Shown here piece after piece: positions 26,832 through 36,958 of a DNA stretch of 64,000 nt. Made by a program: the position numbers and the translations under genes. The notes beneath the pieces were generated by a model. The model did not search any database, was not told the origin of the DNA, and saw nothing but the letters and a program-made list of their open reading frames with translations. The stretch comes from Marinobacter sp. EhC06 (GTDB lineage Bacteria > Pseudomonadota > Gammaproteobacteria > Pseudomonadales > Oleiphilaceae). Every line of letters starts with the position of its first letter. Position 1 is the stretch's first letter. The DNA lies in NCBI RefSeq assembly GCF_001650915.1, contig NZ_LXYO01000003.1:62001-126000 (forward strand), read 5' to 3'.

Positions 26832-27809
26832 ATGGAACGAAGGTCAGGCACGATACACCGAGAGCGGGCCGGTAGCGGAACCCGGAGCCTTTTTCCAAGG
26901 ATCCTCTGCGTTCTGCTTCTCGCGCTATCTTCCGCGTTCGCCCATGCCCAGGGGTCACCGGCGAGCACTGTCTACTTCGCCGGTTCAGGCAACGCACCTC
27001 TTGATCAACATCTGGTTCAGCTCCTGAAGGGAGAACTTGAGCCAGCAATTTCCTTGATCGAGGTTTCCGATGACCAACTGGCTACGCTCGATGCCGGCCC
27101 GATTATCACTGTTGGACCCGCCGCTTTCTCCCGCGCTCGCCAGGCAAACCGTTCCGCTCATATTCTCGCGATGCTGGTTGATAAATCATTTATTTCAGGC
27201 TTTGCGGAACGCTCCCCTGGCCAGATCACCGGCGTTCTCTATGACGTTCCTCTCATCCGCCAGGCCCTGACGGGCAAGGCCATCCTGCCACAGGCTACCA
27301 AGATAGCCCTGCTGGCAACCGCAGACTCGGTGGAACTCTACGAGCCGCTGATTGACGAGCTGCCAACCTATGGCATGTCAGCACGGATATTTCTTGTCGA
27401 CAACAACGACAAACTGATTCCGACGCTCGTCCGGGCACTGGGTTACGGTGATTTCCTGTTAGCTGCCCCGGACAGTGCCATTTACAACCCCAGAACCATC
27501 AAACATATTCTTCTGACCGCCTATCGTCGTAATCAGATCGTCATTGGGCCGACTCAGGCTTATGTGAAAGCGGGCTCACTGGCATCCAGTTATGCACCGT
27601 TCCCGGAGATGGTCGAAATGGCGGGTAACTTTCTCGCCACCTTTTTCGAGACAGGAAAGTTTCCGGCACCGTCCTATCCGGAAGATTTCCGGGTAGAAGT
27701 GAACGCTCAGGTTGCACGCTCCCTGAACATACCCCTTCCCAGCCGTGAAGATATTGCCACACGGGTGGATCGACAACTGACCGTCAACGGGGAGGTGTCT
27801 GATGAGTAA
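26832..27809 (+). CDS. Periplasmic ABC-type binding protein, partner of hybrid kinase
   Basis: A 325-residue protein with a signal peptide after a basic N-terminus (LCVLLLALSSAFAHAQG, about residues 25-41). The body is a PF04392-like periplasmic binding protein fold (ITVGPAAFSRARQAN; KIALLATADSVELYEPLI). It overlaps the start of the hybrid kinase gene by 8 bases, showing translational coupling, and follows the TonB receptor by 33 bp. No transporter genes are present. It therefore probably presents a ligand to the kinase's periplasmic sensor (inference). It is a distant relative of the binding protein at 8698-9663, which is paired with a chemoreceptor. Confidence 0.75.
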   Translation: MERRSGTIHRERAGSGTRSLFPRILCVLLLALSSAFAHAQGSPASTVYFAGSGNAPLDQHLVQLLKGELEPAISLIEVSDDQLATLDAGPIITVGPAAFSRARQANRSAHILAMLVDKSFISGFAERSPGQITGVLYDVPLIRQALTGKAILPQATKIALLATADSVELYEPLIDELPTYGMSARIFLVDNNDKLIPTLVRALGYGDFLLAAPDSAIYNPRTIKHILLTAYRRNQIVIGPTQAYVKAGSLASSYAPFPEMVEMAGNFLATFFETGKFPAPSYPEDFRVEVNAQVARSLNIPLPSREDIATRVDRQLTVNGEVSDE

Positions 27810-29745
27810 CATCCACCGTCAGCAGCGCCCCCTGTCGCGCAAACTTCTGCTCCTGGGCGCGCTCCCGGCCGTTGTCATGTTCATCGTGCTTATGGTGTTC
27901 TTCACTTCCGCGCGCCTCGAAGACGCCCGCCGGGATTTGTCTGACAGCAGCCAGATGCTTGCGGACAGCCTGGCTCCTGCCCTGGAGTACGCCGTGGTTT
28001 CTGGTAACTCCCTGGCACTGGATCAGATCCTTTCCCAATCACTGCGCCGCAGCAAAGCTGACTGGATCCGCGTTTCTGACGTTATGGGTGACCAGATCGG
28101 ATTTGTTTCCCATGAACCGGTCAACCCCGGCGATATGCCCAGGCGCTATCAGATTTACGAGGCCGACATTCTTCAGCAGCCCCTGGAATTTGGTTCGGAG
28201 CGTACTGCGGAATGGTTTGAACCAGACTATGGCTTTGGCTCAGGTTCCCTGCGGGTCGGTACGGTTCAGGTGGGTGTGGGTCACGATGTTCTGGCCGACA
28301 GACGACAGGATATCCTCTGGACTTCCATTGCGGTCGGCGTGGCCCTGCTTCTGTTTACCATGCTAATCATCAACCATTTTCTGGGGACCATTCTCGCGCC
28401 CATACGGGATCTCGCCGGACGAATTGGCAAACTGACTGCCGGTGAATACCAGGAACGCCCCCTGAACACCCATCAGAGTTCCCGGGAAATTGTCGCTATT
28501 GAAGAGCAACTCAACGAACTTGCACGGCACCTGGCGGGCCTGAAGACAGCCCGGGACCAGACACTGGCCGCATCCGAAGGCGCCCGGGAAAAGGCTGAAA
28601 TGGCAAACCAGGCAAAATCCGAGTTCCTGGCCACCATGAGCCATGAGCTACGCACGCCCCTTAACGGTGTTCTTGGCATGGTGGATCTGGTTCAGGAGGA
28701 TCCCCTGACCCATCGCCAACGGGAATACCTCAATACCGCCCGCCAATCCACCGAGGATCTCCTTACGGTGATTGCGGATATCCTCGATTACTCAAAGATC
28801 GACAGCGGCACCCTGCAGCTTGAGAACCAGGAATTTGACCTTCGGGAATTGATTTCAAACTGCACCGCTACCTATCGACATCTGGCTGAACAGCAGGGCC
28901 TCGCTCTCAATCTCAAATTCTTTGGCGACTGGCCTGACAACCCGATTGTGGTTGGCGACGCCGCCCGTCTTCGTCAGATACTTGCCGGGCTGGCTGATAA
29001 CGCCATCAAGTTTACCGGTGATGGTTTTATCAACATTCAGGCGGGCTGCTTCGCCCTCGAAGACAACTGCATCATTCTCAATTGCTCGGTGAGCGATTCC
29101 GGGTCCGGGATTCCGGTGGATCGTCTGCAGGACATCTTCAACTCCTTTGAGCAGCTGGACGGCGGAAATAGCCGGGGATATGGCGGCACCGGCCTGGGAC
29201 TGTCCCTGGTCCAACGTCTGGTGGAACTCATGGGTGGCCACATTCAGGTCGAAACCGATCTGGGTAAAGGTTCCTCGTTCCGCTTTGAACTGCCCTTCGA
29301 GCTGGCCAATCCATCGAGTCAGCCAGAGCCTTCCGGCCCACCACCCAGGGAAGCCATCAATGGCACCAGCCACGCACTGGTGGTAGAGGACAACCCGGTG
29401 AACCAGCGTGTAGCCACGGCCATGCTAAAACGACTGGGTTTTCAGACGGATTCCGCCAACAACGGCAAGGAAGCATTGGAGAGAGTAACCACTAATCACA
29501 CGGGCTACGACATTATTCTGATGGATTGTCAGATGCCGGTGATGGATGGTTACGAAGCCACTCGTTATATCCGGGAGTGGGAACAGAGCAACGGCCAGAT
29601 CGGTACGCCAATTATAGCGTTAACCGCAGACGTACTGCCCGGAACCGAGAAGAGTTGCCTCGATTGTGGCATGAACGACTATCTGGCCAAACCTGTCCGA
29701 AAGGAAATGCTGCGAGAGGTGCTCAGCCGCTGGATTCAGCTCTAA
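27802..29745 (+). CDS. Hybrid sensor histidine kinase with receiver domain
   Basis: A 647-residue membrane kinase. TM1 is about residues 15-35, the periplasmic sensor about 36-172, TM2 about 173-195, followed by HAMP and a short coiled coil. The dimerisation domain carries the phospho-acceptor His281 ([10 protein letters not shown]). The ATPase domain shows [10 protein letters not shown] (N box), DSGSGIP (G1) and GGTGLGLSL (G2). A C-terminal receiver domain has the phospho-acceptor Asp575 ([11 protein letters not shown]). No Hpt or output domain is attached, so the phosphate must go to separate proteins outside the window. The start overlaps the preceding binding-protein gene, which argues for a joint sensing complex. 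Confidence 0.92.
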   Translation: MSNIHRQQRPLSRKLLLLGALPAVVMFIVLMVFFTSARLEDARRDLSDSSQMLADSLAPALEYAVVSGNSLALDQILSQSLRRSKADWIRVSDVMGDQIGFVSHEPVNPGDMPRRYQIYEADILQQPLEFGSERTAEWFEPDYGFGSGSLRVGTVQVGVGHDVLADRRQDILWTSIAVGVALLLFTMLIINHFLGTILAPIRDLAGRIGKLTAGEYQERPLNTHQSSREIVAIEEQLNELARHLAGLKTARDQTLAASEGAREKAEMANQAKSEFLATMSHELRTPLNGVLGMVDLVQEDPLTHRQREYLNTARQSTEDLLTVIADILDYSKIDSGTLQLENQEFDLRELISNCTATYRHLAEQQGLALNLKFFGDWPDNPIVVGDAARLRQILAGLADNAIKFTGDGFINIQAGCFALEDNCIILNCSVSDSGSGIPVDRLQDIFNSFEQLDGGNSRGYGGTGLGLSLVQRLVELMGGHIQVETDLGKGSSFRFELPFELANPSSQPEPSGPPPREAINGTSHALVVEDNPVNQRVATAMLKRLGFQTDSANNGKEALERVTTNHTGYDIILMDCQMPVMDGYEATRYIREWEQSNGQIGTPIIALTADVLPGTEKSCLDCGMNDYLAKPVRKEMLREVLSRWIQL

Positions 29746-29752
29746 TGAAGCT

Positions 29753-29776
29753 CCGGCGCCCTCACCCGGGCGCCGG
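29753..29776. terminator. G/C hairpin between convergent kinase and gor genes
   Basis: CCGGCGCCC and GGGCGCCGG form a perfect 9-bp stem with a 6-base loop in the 38-bp gap between the two convergent stops. There is no U-run on either side, so this is a probable but imperfect bidirectional terminator. Confidence 0.5.
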
Positions 29777-29783
29777 CAAGAGC

Positions 29784-31145
29784 TCAGGCTACTGGCTCCC
29801 GCATGGTGACAAATTCTTCGGCAGAGGTCGGATGGATGCCGAGGGTGGAGTCAAACTGAGCCTTTGTGGCACCAGCCTTGATTGCAACCGCCAGGCCCTG
29901 GGTAATCTCACCCGCGTCCGGGCCCACCATATGGGCACCTAACACCCTGTCGGTCTCATCATCTACGACCAGCTTCATCAGGCTACGCTCATCCCGACCG
30001 CTGAGGGTGTATTTCATCGGGCGGAACTCGGAACGGTAAATCCGCAGTCGATGCCCCGCTTCCCGGGCCTCTTCCTCAGTCAGCCCAACGGTACCGATGT
30101 TGGGCTGGCAGAACACGGCGGTTGGAATAGCGGAATAGTCCATCTCACCTTTGCCGTCCCCAAACAGCCGCCTGGAGAGCACCATGCCCTGTGCCAGGGC
30201 GACCGGCGTGAGCTGGGGCGTTCCAATGACATCACCCAGTGCCGTGATTGAGGGCACCGCTGTCTGGAAGTGATCGTCCACCACAACATGACCTGAAGCG
30301 CTGAGTTGAACGCCAAGATCCGTCAGGCCCAGACCGTCGACAAGCGCCCTGCGCCCGGTCGCCGCCATCACCAGGCCGGTTTCCAGGGTTTCGCCATTGT
30401 TCAGTTGAACCTTATAGTGGGCATTTTCGGCTTCAACGGATTCAATGGTCACACCGAACCGCAGGTTCACGCCTTTCTTGCGCATCTCCTGTTCGGTAAA
30501 CCGGCGAATATCCCCATCAAACCCGCGCAGGAACAACTCACCCCGATACAATAAAGTGGTTTCAACACCCAATCCCGCCAGGATGCCGGCAAACTCCACA
30601 GCAATGTAGCCGCCGCCCCACACCACCGCCTGCTTCGGCAGCTGTGGCAGGTAAAACATCTCGTTAGAGGTGAGGATGCATTCCTTGCCGGGCACGTCCG
30701 GAATAACCGGCCAGCTACCTGTGGCAATGGTAATGTGTTTGGCCCGGTAAGACGTATCGCCAACCAACACTGTATTGGCGTCCGACAGTGACGCCGTCCC
30801 TTCGATGATGGTTACGCCGGCATTTTCCAGCAACCGGCCATAAATGCCGTTCAGGCGTTCAATCTCGGCGTTCTTGTTGGCCACCAGCTTTGGCCAATCG
30901 AAACTGACATCATCGAGAGGCACCTGCCAGCCATAACCGGCTGCGTCTTCCAGCTCATCGTGAACGTGAGCCCCGTACACAAACAGTTTCTTGGGCACGC
31001 AGCCAACGTTCACGCAGGTTCCGCCAAGATACCTGGATTCAACCACAGCCACCTTGGCGCCCCGCTGAGCAGACATTCGGGCGAGACGAACACCGCCGGA
31101 GCCGGCTCCGATAACGATCAGATCAAAATCCTGCTGGTCAGACAC
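29784..31145 (-). CDS. gor: Glutathione-disulfide reductase
   Basis: A 453-residue FAD and NADPH-dependent reductase. The FAD motif is GAGSGGVR (about residues 13-20) and the redox-active disulfide is Cys44/Cys49 in [13 protein letters not shown]. The NAD(P)H Rossmann motif is [11 protein letters not shown]. The C-terminal HPTSAEE motif supplies the active-site His of the partner subunit, and this form together with the other motifs favours glutathione reductase over lipoamide dehydrogenase. It reduces GSSG in the cytoplasm. The gene is followed by a hairpin and preceded 27 bp upstream by an acetyltransferase gene on the same strand. Confidence 0.92.
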   Translation of the reverse strand: MSDQQDFDLIVIGAGSGGVRLARMSAQRGAKVAVVESRYLGGTCVNVGCVPKKLFVYGAHVHDELEDAAGYGWQVPLDDVSFDWPKLVANKNAEIERLNGIYGRLLENAGVTIIEGTASLSDANTVLVGDTSYRAKHITIATGSWPVIPDVPGKECILTSNEMFYLPQLPKQAVVWGGGYIAVEFAGILAGLGVETTLLYRGELFLRGFDGDIRRFTEQEMRKKGVNLRFGVTIESVEAENAHYKVQLNNGETLETGLVMAATGRRALVDGLGLTDLGVQLSASGHVVVDDHFQTAVPSITALGDVIGTPQLTPVALAQGMVLSRRLFGDGKGEMDYSAIPTAVFCQPNIGTVGLTEEEAREAGHRLRIYRSEFRPMKYTLSGRDERSLMKLVVDDETDRVLGAHMVGPDAGEITQGLAVAIKAGATKAQFDSTLGIHPTSAEEFVTMREPVA

Positions 31146-31172
31146 AGCTTCTCCCGTTAAACGTTAAAAAAG

Positions 31173-31844
31173 TCAGGTTTGGCCGGGCGCGGCCGTTTTA
31201 CTTTCCGGATGCACTTCCCTGAACAGCACGTGATCCTCGAAATCGCCGAGCTGTATCTTGCCAAGGCTCCGGAAACCCTCGGACTCGTAGAAAGGCAGAT
31301 AGCGATTGTTGCCGGTATCAAGCACCAGGCCGCTCCCCCTTGGGTTCTCTGCACACAGCCTTTCAACAGTTTTCAGCAACAGCCGGCCATAGCCGCGATT
31401 CTGGTATTTGGGATTTACGCCCATCATTGGCAACTGGTGCGCCAACGGCTGTGGCAACATGTCCCGGATTTTCTGGTGGTAATCCAGGTATCGGCGCGTG
31501 GATGCAAATCCCGTGGTCAGCACCATACGGATCCGCCAGCTGAGCTGGTCAGCCAGGTTCATCCTGAGCTCCGGGTCCCCGATAAACGCCACGGCAACCA
31601 GCGTGTCGTCTACCATCACACCGATGGCCTCCTGATCGAGCTCAAAATACAGGTCGATCAGTTCCCGTATGGTTGCCCGAACCCGTTGATCGTAACCGGG
31701 GCGCCGATGATCAAAAAGGTACTGAAACGTCGGCTCGTTTCGATAGGCGTGAAACAGAATGGATCTGGCTTCATTGACCGCTGTTTCGTCCAGGCGAACA
31801 ATGGCTGGCTCGGATTTGTTCTTGTTGTCGCTGCCGTTACTCAT
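31173..31844 (-). CDS. GNAT-family N-acetyltransferase
   Basis: A 223-residue protein. The ATG at 31844 has a GAGGGAA ribosome binding site and is preferred over one six codons upstream. The acetyl-CoA binding motif A is seen as LPMMGVNPKYQNRGYGRLLLK (Q/RxxGxG/A pattern, about residues 138-158), followed by LDTGNNRYLPFYESEGF, typical of motif B. The substrate is unknown. It lies between gor and the gsp cluster, all leftward, and could be co-transcribed with gor, 27 bp downstream. Confidence 0.8.
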   Translation of the reverse strand: MSNGSDNKNKSEPAIVRLDETAVNEARSILFHAYRNEPTFQYLFDHRRPGYDQRVRATIRELIDLYFELDQEAIGVMVDDTLVAVAFIGDPELRMNLADQLSWRIRMVLTTGFASTRRYLDYHQKIRDMLPQPLAHQLPMMGVNPKYQNRGYGRLLLKTVERLCAENPRGSGLVLDTGNNRYLPFYESEGFRSLGKIQLGDFEDHVLFREVHPESKTAAPGQT

Positions 31845-31900
31845 CGCTTCCCTCTCCTGCATCAGTTCCGGACGGAAGGCCCGGAATCTGGTTTTCAGAA

Positions 31901-32431
31901 TCAGATGGCCAGGGTTAAACGAACGGACACCCGGCCCGGTTCACTTGCCCGGTCCATGGCTGCCTGATCGATCACAACACCATGGCTGCCATTCAGCCGC
32001 TCCAGCCACGCCGCCACCTCTGCAAAAGGTGCGTTCTCGAGCCAGACGCGGATTGCATCTTCCCCGCTAGGTTCAAACCGCTGGAGCGACAAACCCGCCT
32101 CACCGGCGGAACGGGTCACCAGGGCCATCAGGGCACGGCCATCGGCAGGCTTGTCTGCCGACGCCGACGTGCTGGCACCTCCGGCATTCCCCAAACGCTG
32201 GATCGTCTGTTCATTTGCCTGCATCCAGGCCAACAGCTCGCCGGCATTGTTCCGGGCAGATTCCGCTTGATCATGGAATACGGCCGCCGGGCGCCAGACG
32301 GCGAAATACAGAATGCCAAGAAAAACAGCGATGGCGAGCACGACCAGAGCCTGCTGGTCGCGGCGGGGCAATTGATCATACTGTGCAATGAGTTTGCCGA
32401 CTGCCGGCTGATCCTTGATTCGTGAAAGCAT
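31901..32431 (-). CDS. gspM: Type II secretion inner-membrane protein GspM
   Basis: A 176-residue bitopic protein with one N-terminal membrane helix (ALVVLAIAVFLGILYFAVW, about residues 28-46) and a small periplasmic ferredoxin-like domain, as in GspM/XcpZ. It partners GspL in the inner-membrane platform. It is the last gene of the leftward gsp operon and follows gspL by 4 bp. Sequence is weakly conserved in this family, so position contributes strongly to the call. Confidence 0.85.
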   Translation of the reverse strand: MLSRIKDQPAVGKLIAQYDQLPRRDQQALVVLAIAVFLGILYFAVWRPAAVFHDQAESARNNAGELLAWMQANEQTIQRLGNAGGASTSASADKPADGRALMALVTRSAGEAGLSLQRFEPSGEDAIRVWLENAPFAEVAAWLERLNGSHGVVIDQAAMDRASEPGRVSVRLTLAI

Positions 32432-32435
32432 AGCC

Positions 32436-33740
32436 TTAACCTCCTGAAACCGTCAGGCGGCCGCGGGCGCCGCTCGCTTCGTTCACGACCGAGCCAATCT
32501 GCGCTTCCAGGCCCTGGTTCGCGAGGCCGTTACGCAGGGCACTCAGGCGATCGTAGCTGTCAGCTCGCACATCCACGATAAGCTCTCCCCTTGAGCGGCT
32601 GTAGTTCACCGAATTGAAGTTCACCCCCTGACTACCCGGGAGGCGGGCATATTGCTGGCCGGTGTATTTCATCAGGGTGATAAAGTCCACTTCCGGTCCA
32701 CTGGAGCCGGCCACCCGCAACTGACCTTCGATCACACGCCGGACATTACCTGCGTGAGTACGCCGGTCATTGGGGAAAGCATCACGATAGATTGCCATGG
32801 CCTCGTTTTGTAGCTCTTCCGCTCGATTCTGATAGTACAACCCCATGCCCAGGTTCAACGCCACTTGAACGCCGAACCAGACTGCCGCCACCGCAATCAA
32901 CGGTTTCCAGGGTTTCAGCGGGCTGGCTTTGCCCGATTTGGACGAAAACACGCCCTGGCAAAGATTCACCGGCTCGCAGAGATGATGGTGATGGGCGTAG
33001 GCGAGCAATTCCAGCGGCATGAGCTCCAGGGTTTCCCGACGAACCGCAAGACGCCCCGAGCCAGCTAACTCGGTAAGTGCAGATTGCTGGACATCAAACT
33101 CTTCGTCGGTGCCGTACACGGTGACCGGGATCTCCGCCACCACTTCTTCGGCGGATGGCGCCGCGAGGGTGTGGGCAAACATACCAAGGTTGGCAGACTG
33201 CATGCTCAACCACTCGCCCCGCTCGCTGACCATCATGGCCGTTTCGCCGTCCAGACAGACTGACCAGCCGCCTTCGGTGCGGGGCAGCAACGAGGCGTCC
33301 GGAAAAATGGCATCCAGGCGGAGATGCTCCCAACCGCTGAATAACTGCACCCATTGCCCCATACGCTCACGGTCTATGGCAGCGACCCGGTAACCATGCT
33401 CGGTATGGGAGCCCAGCGCCAGATGCACGGAATCTATGTCCTGGGCAATCTGCTCCTCAACGGCGTAGGGTAAGGCCTGATTGATGAACCGACTTTGCTT
33501 CGCGGGAATGTCAGCCAGGCAGTAAATCGCTTCCTCACCAGGAATAAGGCCAATCAACAGGACGTTATCCAGGGCATTCTGTCCAAGAGTATTCTCGATG
33601 GTATCGCGGCTGTCGCCGGTACCCCGGGCCTGGGCATCGCCACTGGCGTCGTGTAGCACCCAGTTGAACATCTGGGCACCGGGATCCTGGTCAGCGTCCG
33701 CAAAGGGCGGTATCGGGCGGACGTAAAGGCGATAAGACAT
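32436..33740 (-). CDS. gspL: Type II secretion protein GspL
   Basis: A 434-residue bitopic protein. The N-terminal cytoplasmic actin-like domain (about residues 1-260, with ALPYAVEEQIAQD as a typical segment) docks the ATPase GspE. One membrane helix (WKPLIAVAAVWFGVQVALNL, about 276-295) leads to a periplasmic ferredoxin-like domain that pairs with GspM. Length is normal for the family. It lies 2 bp after gspK in the operon. Confidence 0.9.
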   Translation of the reverse strand: MSYRLYVRPIPPFADADQDPGAQMFNWVLHDASGDAQARGTGDSRDTIENTLGQNALDNVLLIGLIPGEEAIYCLADIPAKQSRFINQALPYAVEEQIAQDIDSVHLALGSHTEHGYRVAAIDRERMGQWVQLFSGWEHLRLDAIFPDASLLPRTEGGWSVCLDGETAMMVSERGEWLSMQSANLGMFAHTLAAPSAEEVVAEIPVTVYGTDEEFDVQQSALTELAGSGRLAVRRETLELMPLELLAYAHHHHLCEPVNLCQGVFSSKSGKASPLKPWKPLIAVAAVWFGVQVALNLGMGLYYQNRAEELQNEAMAIYRDAFPNDRRTHAGNVRRVIEGQLRVAGSSGPEVDFITLMKYTGQQYARLPGSQGVNFNSVNYSRSRGELIVDVRADSYDRLSALRNGLANQGLEAQIGSVVNEASGARGRLTVSGG

Positions 33741-33742
33741 GA

Positions 33743-34747
33743 TTATCCTTCTGAAATGGTAAAAGGCTCTTTGGTGATTCGGTTTTTCTGCCCGGTATCC
33801 CTGTTAACCGTCTGGACTTCGCCTTCCGGAGTCCGGAACACGGTACTGACCATATTCACGACACGGTTATCGTAGGTAATCCGCGAAGCAACTTCAAAAA
33901 ACCGTGTCTGCAACCCCAGGCCAACCGATTTGAGTCCCAGACCGGCGAATTCCGGCAACGCCAGAAAGTCCTGAAGGTTCTCGAACCGTTCCTCTTCCCG
34001 CTTCTCTAGAATAGACGCAGCCTGGGCGTCCGTCAGCTCTTCATGGAGCGAGCGGATCACCATGGCAGTGGCGGTGTTCACATTGATCCCCGCACCGTTT
34101 ACCGGCAGCGCCGCCACGTGGGGCCTCAGGGCCCGATAAATTTCTTCGGTCATACCCTCGATCAGGCGCAGCTCGGTCACCGTGGTAAACGGCTGGTTGG
34201 CAGCCCGGTAGCCCTGCTCGGCCATCAGGTACTGGCCATCCTCCGCGCCATAGGCGGTTACCGTCTGGTCGTTGGGATCGATCCAGTCCACCAGCGAGTC
34301 CACGGAAACGGCCGTTATGCCCAGTGCAGCAAACAACTGAACGAAACGATTCCGGACGATGGGGTCTACCTGGCCATTGGCGCCCACCAGATCATTGAGG
34401 TTCAGTCGGCCACCCAGGTCGTCAATCTGAACCTCGGCCACGCCGTTATCATCCAGCGGCAGAACGGCGGCGTTGGCGGCCCAGAACTCGTCGAGGCTGT
34501 CGACCATCAGGTTCTCTTCCTTGTCCTCGTCATAATCCCTGCGCAGGATCTGGCGGGCAAAGGCTTCGGCACCAAGGGCAATACTCTGGCCCTGCTGCTG
34601 GGCCAGATAATGGCCCGCCTTGAACACCCTCAGGCTCTGCTGCTGCGTCATGCCTGACGCGAGCATGACCACCAGGGCCATGGCCAGCAGCACCATGATC
34701 AAGGCAACGCCGCGCTGACGGTAAGGTAACTGAGGGATCTGCCCCAT
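33743..34747 (-). CDS. gspK: Type II secretion minor pseudopilin GspK
   Basis: A 334-residue large pseudopilin. The prepilin signal is RQRG before VALIMVLLAMALVVMLASGM, with the cleavage site after Gly; residue +5 is not Glu, as is usual for GspK. The large globular domain follows, with a segment ending YGAEDGQYLMAEQGY and a helix-hairpin-like SSLHEELTDAQAA region. GspK caps the pseudopilus tip together with GspI and GspJ. It follows gspJ by 6 bp. Confidence 0.9.
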   Translation of the reverse strand: MGQIPQLPYRQRGVALIMVLLAMALVVMLASGMTQQQSLRVFKAGHYLAQQQGQSIALGAEAFARQILRRDYDEDKEENLMVDSLDEFWAANAAVLPLDDNGVAEVQIDDLGGRLNLNDLVGANGQVDPIVRNRFVQLFAALGITAVSVDSLVDWIDPNDQTVTAYGAEDGQYLMAEQGYRAANQPFTTVTELRLIEGMTEEIYRALRPHVAALPVNGAGINVNTATAMVIRSLHEELTDAQAASILEKREEERFENLQDFLALPEFAGLGLKSVGLGLQTRFFEVASRITYDNRVVNMVSTVFRTPEGEVQTVNRDTGQKNRITKEPFTISEG

Positions 34748-34753
34748 AGCGGC

Positions 34754-35533
34754 CTAGCCCCCCTGCCCGGTTGCGCCGGTACTCTCACCGGGTTGTTCTG
34801 TAGTGGTCTCCTCTTCGCCAGTTTCCTCTTCCGCCTCACTGGCAGCCTGGTTGGCCTGATTCAGGGCACCCTGGGCAACTGCCGGATCAAAATCCGGCAG
34901 GGCAAAGGTCCGCACCAGCGTTCCGAAACGTTCATGCTCCAGAGTCACTTCCATTCCCAACGGCAATGGAATATCCGGGCGGCTACCAGGGGTCAATCCG
35001 GCCATCACTTCATCCGTTGGCCACTGGGGCTGCCAGCTCCGGTTGGAATCCAGAAACCGTACTTCCAGGCGTTTTACGCCTTCCAGAAGAAGTACGTCAC
35101 GGCTGTCATCTTCCTGGCCCTGGTCCACCATGGGCCAATACCGGCGCCGCAATTCGCTGCCGGTGTATTCCCAGCCAACACGCTGCAGGCCACTGCGGCG
35201 GATGCCAAGGGGATTGCGCCAGCCCTGGCGGGTCAGCAACAGAGAGAAGTCATCCTCTCGGCTGGACAATGCGGGCTGGAAATCGCCGTAGATATCCCTG
35301 GCCGGCCGGTTGACCACCTGCATGATATCCCGCTCCAGCAAGAGCATGGCACGTTGAAGACCGTCAAACTGTTCAGCCAGTTCGTTTACCCGATCACGGG
35401 AATTCACCACCCCATTGATAACCTGCCACACACCAAGCCCAATGACGGCGGTAATGGTGACGGCGATCAACACCTCCAACAGGGTGAAACCATTTTGCCG
35501 CGGTTGGCAGCGCTGGCGAGGCACGGACATCAT
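34754..35533 (-). CDS. gspJ: Type II secretion minor pseudopilin GspJ
   Basis: A 259-residue pseudopilin. The frame is open upstream to 35668, but the ATG at 35533 overlaps the gspI stop (ATGATG/TGA) and puts the prepilin cleavage site RQNG|FTLLEVLIAVTI close to the N-terminus, as it must be. A second ATG lies at 35530. The globular domain is followed by an unusual Gln/Glu/Thr/Gly-rich tail of about 45 residues. GspJ belongs to the tip complex with GspI and GspK. Confidence 0.9.
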   Translation of the reverse strand: MMSVPRQRCQPRQNGFTLLEVLIAVTITAVIGLGVWQVINGVVNSRDRVNELAEQFDGLQRAMLLLERDIMQVVNRPARDIYGDFQPALSSREDDFSLLLTRQGWRNPLGIRRSGLQRVGWEYTGSELRRRYWPMVDQGQEDDSRDVLLLEGVKRLEVRFLDSNRSWQPQWPTDEVMAGLTPGSRPDIPLPLGMEVTLEHERFGTLVRTFALPDFDPAVAQGALNQANQAASEAEEETGEEETTTEQPGESTGATGQGG

Positions 35534-35904
35534 TGTGCCCCCACGAAAGCAGACAGGGTATGTATCGGAACCGGCTGCGCGCCTTCCTCCCGGTAACGGG
35601 CAACAGTGACCTCCACGCGGCGCATCTTCGCCTCGGCGGTGGCAAGTATCGCAGTGGTTACCCGCCAACGATAAGGTCCGAAATCGGCATCCTTGGAGTT
35701 CTCGGAGATTCCCGGGATGTTTTCCTGAAGGCGGATTTCGTTGATCCGGTTTTCTGCCAACCAGCTTGCCAGGGTTTTGTCCCGCACCCGTTCATAACTG
35801 GAAATATACTGGCTACCGACTTCGGCCGCTGCGGTTGCAATCAAACCGAACACAAGCAGAGCGATGAGCACTTCGATCAGGGTAAACCCTTTCTGCGTTC
35901 TCAC
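35530..35904 (-). CDS. gspI: Type II secretion minor pseudopilin GspI
   Basis: A 124-residue pseudopilin with the prepilin leader MRTQKG|FTLIEVLIALLVFG, including Glu at +5, followed by a small globular domain. Length and the alternating short overlaps with gspH (4 bases) and gspJ (4 bases) are standard for the operon. GspI nucleates the tip complex. Confidence 0.92.
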   Translation of the reverse strand: MRTQKGFTLIEVLIALLVFGLIATAAAEVGSQYISSYERVRDKTLASWLAENRINEIRLQENIPGISENSKDADFGPYRWRVTTAILATAEAKMRRVEVTVARYREEGAQPVPIHTLSAFVGAQ

Positions 35905-36431
35905 CCGCTAGTCCCCTCATCGCCCGGCTTGCGCCATTCCATGGGCGACACGCCATCAGAAGCCAGCACATGCATGGTGTCTGACCCGTTGCCGGTGGTG
36001 AATTCAAGCTCGAACGGCGTTGTCTCGCCACTGGAGAAGAACACCACATCCGGGAGCAGGGTGTCCTCGGATGAAGCCAGTCTCGGTGCGTCGCTCTCGA
36101 TAAACTCGGTAACGGTCAGCCATTCGGGCAGGCTTCGGGCCCGGAACATGCGCTCGCCAGAGGCTTTCCAGTCCCCTGTCTGATCCTGAAAGGCCACGAA
36201 CTGGTAGCCATCTTCCTCCAGTCGCAAGCCTAGCTCCAGGTTGTTGAGCACCGCCTGCTCGGAAGCAGTCTGCATGAGCAGATACAACTCCCGCACTTCG
36301 TTTTCCAATTCCCGCTGTTGGGAGCTTCCTCCCATTGTGAACACAGCAAGGGAGGCCAGCAGACCCACAACCACCAGGACCACCAGTATCTCAATCAGGG
36401 TGAAACCGGTCTGTCGGGAGCTGACCTGCAC
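35901..36431 (-). CDS. gspH: Type II secretion minor pseudopilin GspH
   Basis: A 176-residue pseudopilin with the prepilin signal RQTG|FTLIEILVVLVVVG near the N-terminus and a beta-rich C-terminal domain of GspH/FimT type. It follows gspG by 6 bp and overlaps gspI by 4 bases. It joins the major pseudopilin to the tip complex. Confidence 0.92.
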   Translation of the reverse strand: MQVSSRQTGFTLIEILVVLVVVGLLASLAVFTMGGSSQQRELENEVRELYLLMQTASEQAVLNNLELGLRLEEDGYQFVAFQDQTGDWKASGERMFRARSLPEWLTVTEFIESDAPRLASSEDTLLPDVVFFSSGETTPFELEFTTGNGSDTMHVLASDGVSPMEWRKPGDEGTSG

Positions 36432-36437
36432 AGTTAT

Positions 36438-36890
36438 TTAGCCTTCGGTATCCCAGACACTGATATCGGCGGCATCGCCGTCGCCGCCTTCCTGGCCGTC
36501 AGAGCCGTAGGAATACAGATCATAGGGGCCTTCAGTGCCCGGGCTCACGTACTGGTATTCAGATCCCCAGGGATCTTCCGGCACGCTCTTGAGGTAACCA
36601 TCCGCGTTCCAGTTCTTCGGTTCCGGGCTGCCGCTGGGCTTGGAAACCAGCGCTTCGAGACCCTGCTGGGTAGACGGGTAATGACTGTTATCCAGGCGAT
36701 ACAGGTCCAGCGCATTGGCAATGTTGCTCAACTGGGTTTCGGCCACGGTGACTTTTGCCTGATCACTACGGCCCATAATGTTTGGCGCCACGATGGCCAC
36801 CAGCAGGCCGAGGATCACCATCACCACCATGATTTCGATAAGGGTGAAGCCGCGGCTGTGGTTGTGTGTGTTGAGTTTCTTGATGGTCAT
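36438..36890 (-). CDS. gspG: Type II secretion major pseudopilin GspG
   Basis: A 150-residue major pseudopilin, the main subunit of the periplasmic pseudopilus. The prepilin site is HSRG|FTLIEIMVVMVILG, and the calcium-binding C-terminal region of GspG is recognisable from PSTQQGLEAL and LKSVPEDPWGSEYQY. The region GSDGQEGGDGDAADISVW provides Asp residues for calcium. Starts at 36911, 36905 and 36890 are possible; the last gives a leader of usual length. It lies 68 bp after gspF. Confidence 0.93.
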   Translation of the reverse strand: MTIKKLNTHNHSRGFTLIEIMVVMVILGLLVAIVAPNIMGRSDQAKVTVAETQLSNIANALDLYRLDNSHYPSTQQGLEALVSKPSGSPEPKNWNADGYLKSVPEDPWGSEYQYVSPGTEGPYDLYSYGSDGQEGGDGDAADISVWDTEG

Positions 36891-36958
36891 TGTCTCACTC
36901 GTCATTGGCATTGATTGCTTTCGGTCCGGATTCGTCTACTGACAATCCGGCATGGGTG

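Noticed and set aside
35534..35668. Extended N-terminus for GspJ
   Set aside because: It would put the prepilin peptidase site some 60 residues in, which does not work for pseudopilins, and it overlaps gspI.
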